Below are positions 61,163 to 64,000 of a DNA stretch of 64,000 nt, in pieces; within the stretch, counting starts at the first letter, position 1; the number at the start of each line of letters is the position of its first letter. The notes below the pieces were generated by a model, which did no database searches, was not told the origin of the DNA, and saw only the letters and a list, made by a program, of their open reading frames with translations. The position numbers and the translations under genes were made by a program. Origin of the DNA: Pseudochelatococcus lubricantis (GTDB taxonomy: Bacteria > Pseudomonadota > Alphaproteobacteria > Rhizobiales > Beijerinckiaceae); contig NZ_JBHLXC010000006.1 in NCBI RefSeq assembly GCF_042432495.1, forward strand, positions 561,206-625,205, read 5' to 3'.

Positions 61163-61318
61163 TTAGTGCAATGTTGGGCGCGTTTCCAGCCAGAGGGCAT
61201 CATCAACCCCCAGCAGCGCTTCGTCGCAGGGGTCCGGTGAGAACGTAAGGTTCGTTAAACGTGCCACTTCATGGGAAAAGTATTTCTCGTACGTCTTCTC
61301 CTTGAATTCCGTCTCCAC
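61163..61318 (-). CDS. Short ORF, likely N-terminal remnant of a longer protein
   Basis: 51 residues from a GTG start preceded by GAGAGGCAGG. The protein (VETEFKEKTYEKYFSHEVAR, then LTNLTFSPDPCDEALLGVDD, ALWLETRPTLH) looks like a true protein N-terminus and then stops abruptly. It follows the gene at 61341-61970 by 22 bases on the same strand. The triad's kinase gene ends 37 bases past its stop in convergent direction, so an insertion or deletion may have removed the rest. Function unknown. Confidence 0.5.
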   Translation of the reverse strand: METEFKEKTYEKYFSHEVARLTNLTFSPDPCDEALLGVDDALWLETRPTLH

Positions 61319-61340
61319 CCTGCCTCTCCTTTTGTCCCGG

Positions 61341-61970
61341 TCATTTAAGCGATTGATCGTATTCCCCTCGCAAGGCTGGCAACTTCGGCAGTACATAGGC
61401 TTCGACAGGCCAGGGCGTCTCGTACTGGGACATCATGTTGCTCTTTGGCAGCGTGGCGCCCCCGATTTTGGCGACTTCCACCAGACAGCGGTTGAAGTAG
61501 CCACGTAGAGCCTCGAGTGCTGCGAAATAGGCTTCCCGCGCCTGGGGGGCGCGACGGACATCTGGATGGTCGATTTCATCGGGCTCCCGGTGGAGTGTGT
61601 TAAGCCGTTGCTCGAAGGTCAGGAACTGACGCAGGGCTTCGGCCATCATTTCCAAAAGCAGGTACAGGCCGCCGTCCTTCGCGCCATATAGCTCCACCTG
61701 CTTGTCGATGAGGATCTCCCTGATGCCTTGGAGCGAAGCCAGGGCTTGGTCGATGCAGTTGTCACAACATTCGGAAGCGTTCAGCACGCGACGGTCGGCG
61801 AGCCGGATGACGATCTCATTGGCGACACGTTTTTCCGTATCGTCCGGCTTCACGTTAAAGCTGACGAAGGGCAAATTGATCGTTAGGCCATCGACATGGC
61901 GGCTGGCCAGCTTTCGAGCTTTCTCAATAGTGCCCATCATGTCAAAGCGCGGCCACTCTATCTCCCTCAT
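61341..61970 (-). CDS. Hypothetical protein
   Basis: 209 residues, not recognised. Mostly helical in appearance, with acidic and leucine-rich stretches (LYLLLEMMAEALRQFLTFEQ; AREAYFAALEALRGYFNRCL) and a Cys pair (ECCDNC around residue 70) that could bind a metal. Transcribed towards the triad. It and the short ORF downstream probably formed one operon. Confidence 0.65.
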   Translation of the reverse strand: MREIEWPRFDMMGTIEKARKLASRHVDGLTINLPFVSFNVKPDDTEKRVANEIVIRLADRRVLNASECCDNCIDQALASLQGIREILIDKQVELYGAKDGGLYLLLEMMAEALRQFLTFEQRLNTLHREPDEIDHPDVRRAPQAREAYFAALEALRGYFNRCLVEVAKIGGATLPKSNMMSQYETPWPVEAYVLPKLPALRGEYDQSLK

Positions 61971-62197
61971 TCGGAATCATCCTCCCATCCGCTTCATCAT
62001 AGCAAAATATCAGTCGTTCCGTGATCGATCACGAACCAGCCCTTCACCCTATAAGGACCTCATATGTTCCTCTTACGTTCACAAAACGCTTGACCGTGGA
62101 CTTTCCGGCAGGCAGGGTGAAATGAACTGCTGCAAACTGCGACACCGGATCGAAATTTTCTCTATGGTAACAGCGGAGTGTAGAGAGAACCACTGCG
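61971..62197. promoter_or_regulatory. Divergent intergenic region
   Basis: 227 bases between two genes of unknown function facing away from each other. More AT-rich than most of the window. No operator was recognised; promoters in both directions must lie here. Confidence 0.3.
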
Positions 62198-63475
62198 ATG
62201 TTAAATAACGTTCGTATACTTACTCGTCGAGAACTTTACGATTTAGTATGGTCGAAGCCCGTGCAGAAAGCTGCAGCCGAACTTGGTATTTCTGATCGCG
62301 GTCTTGCCAAGATCTGCTCTCGCCATCGCGTTCCAAATCCATCCCGCGGCTATTGGGCCCGCGTCGCTGCTGGTCAGCGATTCAAACTGCCGCCTTTGCG
62401 CGAAATTGACGATCCTGCACTCGATCGAATCGAGATCACAGCAACCATCTCGCACCTTTCCGAAAACACTCAGGAAATGCTCCGCCAAGCCAAGGTGGAA
62501 CGCGCGGAACGACACGCCGAGATGGTCTCCGATCCTTCCGCGCTTTCTCAGCCGGTCGAAAAACCACATCGCGCCATTGTGGCGACTGCCAAAGCGCTTC
62601 GCAAAGCGAAAGCAGACGAATACGGGTGTGTTGCCGCAGCCGGCACGGGGCTCTGCGGCGTGATCGTACACAGTGATCGTATTGAACGCGCCGTTGCTTT
62701 TCTCCATTCGCTGGCTACCGTCCTGGAGGCAGATGGACTCCAGCTGCAGCCTGATGAAACGCGCATGAAGATTGTCGTCGGCCAAGACATGGTTGCATTC
62801 ACGCTGACCGAGAAAACACGTCGCGAAAAGCACATTCCTACAGAAAAGGAACAGGAACTCTATGATCGTCAGCAGGCGAAACGGCAGCGAGCCGCAGATC
62901 GGCGGGGCTGGCACCTGTACTCATCGCTCCCCCATCAACAGCCGTGGCCAGAATACGATACCATCTATACGGGGCAACTCGCCTTTGTGGTCGACAGTTG
63001 GACGCATGGGCTGCGCAAGAGCTGGACGGATGGAAAGACACAAAGCGTCGAATCGATGTTCGAGAACATCGTCTCTGGCCTCAAGGTTATCCTTTCCAAC
63101 AATAAGTCGGAGCGAGAGCGTCGCGAGGAGCAAGAGCGCCAGCGGGCCGAACTCGCCCGGCGGCATGCTCTTGCCAAGAAACGTAAGGAGCGCGAGGAAA
63201 AACGTATCGCCTATTTGCGGGAATTAATGCAGCTTCAGCGTGAAGCGTCCGATATACGAAGTTGGCTCGCCTCTTTGCCCGAGACAGCTACAGCCGACTC
63301 TGCGAGCGATCTCGGGCGCATGGTGCAGTGGGCGACAGGGCGCCTGGCTGATCTGGAGGCCCTGACGACTGTGGAGGCCGCAGCCGTGCAGTTGGAAGGA
63401 AACGCATTGTTTCCGGAAATTGACGAACTGCACGATCCGATGGGAGAGCCGCCAGAGCGAAAATATTACTGGTGA
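62198..63475 (+). CDS. Hypothetical protein with N-terminal HTH-like segment
   Basis: 425 residues. The N-terminus (TRRELYDLVWSKPVQKAAAE, LGISDRGLAKICSRHRVPNP, SRGYWARVAAGQRFKLPPL) has a helix-turn-helix look and matches a widespread family of unknown function, often seen in mobile or variable regions. Residues about 300-360 are a long charged coiled coil (ERERREEQERQRAELARRHA). C-terminus ends KYYW. Possibly a DNA-binding protein with a structural coiled coil. Nothing in the neighbours assigns a role. Confidence 0.75.
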   Translation: MLNNVRILTRRELYDLVWSKPVQKAAAELGISDRGLAKICSRHRVPNPSRGYWARVAAGQRFKLPPLREIDDPALDRIEITATISHLSENTQEMLRQAKVERAERHAEMVSDPSALSQPVEKPHRAIVATAKALRKAKADEYGCVAAAGTGLCGVIVHSDRIERAVAFLHSLATVLEADGLQLQPDETRMKIVVGQDMVAFTLTEKTRREKHIPTEKEQELYDRQQAKRQRAADRRGWHLYSSLPHQQPWPEYDTIYTGQLAFVVDSWTHGLRKSWTDGKTQSVESMFENIVSGLKVILSNNKSERERREEQERQRAELARRHALAKKRKEREEKRIAYLRELMQLQREASDIRSWLASLPETATADSASDLGRMVQWATGRLADLEALTTVEAAAVQLEGNALFPEIDELHDPMGEPPERKYYW

Positions 63476-63603
63476 AGCCGCATGGCCATGCTGCTGAGAG
63501 TGAGAATTTGTTCGAATGGGGAGATCTGGCTTCGCGCTTCACGCAGTACGTTCACCCCAGGCGCGGATTGCACAGGGAGCAAAAAGCCGCGACAAAGGAT
63601 CAC

Positions 63604-63930
63604 TTACGCGATTTTCTTCCATCGTTTAAAGGCTGTTACAGCCTTGGGAGGTAACCGGAACCATTCTCCGTTCTTGCGATATTCGCTAAACCGACGATGC
63701 CAGTAATTCTCGAATCCAACGGGATCATCAGTCAGGATTGAATGTATAAACTTTGTCGTCTCAGGCAGTTCGATCTGTATCTCACGCGACCTCCTGCTTA
63801 GAGAAAAAGTTCGGCCTATCTTATAGTCCTTTCCGTACTGGATCATGTACACATGCCCAATTTGCGAAATGTCCGGGGTCGGCGGCTTCGGATGCGTTAC
63901 TGGATTTTCGTTCAGATAAGCTTTACACAT
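63604..63930 (-). CDS. GIY-YIG-like (T5orf172/Mug113 type) small protein
   Basis: 108 residues. GHVYMIQYGKDYKIGRTFSL corresponds to the GIY-YIG nuclease core as found in the T5orf172/Mug113 group, followed by SRRSREIQIELPETTKFIHS and FENYWHRRFSEYRKNGEWF with a likely catalytic Glu in FEN or GEW. Such proteins occur in phages and defence islands. The ATG is only two bases from what looks like an insertion sequence end (63933), so its native promoter and perhaps N-terminus may have been lost. Confidence 0.72.
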   Translation of the reverse strand: MCKAYLNENPVTHPKPPTPDISQIGHVYMIQYGKDYKIGRTFSLSRRSREIQIELPETTKFIHSILTDDPVGFENYWHRRFSEYRKNGEWFRLPPKAVTAFKRWKKIA

Positions 63931-63932
63931 AG

Positions 63933-64000
63933 TGACCTGCCCCCCGGTCGTCCCTCGTTCATAACGAGAGTCCTTGGGTTTGATAGTGGTCGGTTTCGGG
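63933..64000. mobile_element. Possible terminal bases of an IS3-family insertion sequence
   Basis: The window ends with TGACCTGCCCCCCGGTCG, then further on ATAACGAGAGTCCTTGGGTT and TGATAGTGGTCGG. This resembles the outer end of IS3-family elements in Rhizobiales (TGACCTGCCCCC-type inverted repeat). The transposase would lie beyond the window. Called only from recollection of the end sequence. Confidence 0.35.

Noticed and set aside
63472..63706. Short plus-strand open frames after the 425-residue gene
   Set aside because: They overlap the better supported GIY-YIG-like gene or lie in front of it without a ribosome binding site.

Overview
The window looks like chromosomal DNA of a high-GC alphaproteobacterium, most likely Hyphomicrobiales (Rhizobiales). 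The reasons are the HutF/HutG formylglutamate route of histidine breakdown, the many solute-binding-protein ABC operons, a rhizobial-type intergenic palindrome at 6780, and the protein sequences. I could not settle the genus.

Layout. 1-6779 is a histidine utilization (hut) locus: hutI-hutH-hutG and a CaiB-type CoA transferase run leftward, and hutF-hutC-hutD run rightward from a shared promoter. Urocanase (hutU) is not in the window. 6970-13770 is a leftward operon for a polar amino acid or similar cation: FAD amine oxidase, bicupin, complete ABC transporter and MmgE/PrpD protein. 14030-17195 holds an Ldh-family dehydrogenase, a succinate-semialdehyde dehydrogenase and a small DMT-type membrane protein. 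17290-26253 is an iron-siderophore block: orphan family-5 binding protein, AraC regulator, TonB receptor, FhuC/FhuD/FhuB-like importer. 26415-31279 is a LysR gene, M20 amidohydrolase, MHS-type MFS carrier and glutaminase, which together could use N-acylglutamine-like compounds.

31347-42154 is the most unusual part: a phnGHIJKLM operon encoding a carbon-phosphorus lyase-like complex, joined not to the usual phosphonate transporter PhnCDE but to a sugar-type (CUT1) ABC transporter without its own ATPase, a PfkB-family kinase and a PhnF-type GntR regulator. A shared operator (ATCATTCGGATG units) lies before the transporter operon, before phnG and, in degenerate form, before phnF. The PhnJ protein lacks the cysteines known to hold the [4Fe-4S] cluster and the catalytic thiol, so the complex probably does something other than classical radical C-P cleavage.

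42234-54314 is a glycerol-3-phosphate-type ABC importer (ugpCBAE order), a DeoR regulator and a 2167-residue protein that fuses a glycerophosphodiester phosphodiesterase to RTX and tandem adhesin-like repeats. This could be a module that cleaves phosphodiesters outside the cell and imports the product. 54315-57268 carries a decayed YcaQ-like gene and cstA with its small partner.

From about 57270 to the end the DNA is less uniform and looks accessory: CAGGGAA-type repeats, then a vWA/PP2C/kinase triad of the TerY-P kind (linked to stress and phage defence), two leftward genes of unknown function (one apparently cut short), an HTH protein, a small GIY-YIG-like protein and what may be the terminal bases of an insertion sequence at the right edge. 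No tRNA, rRNA or CRISPR array was recognised.
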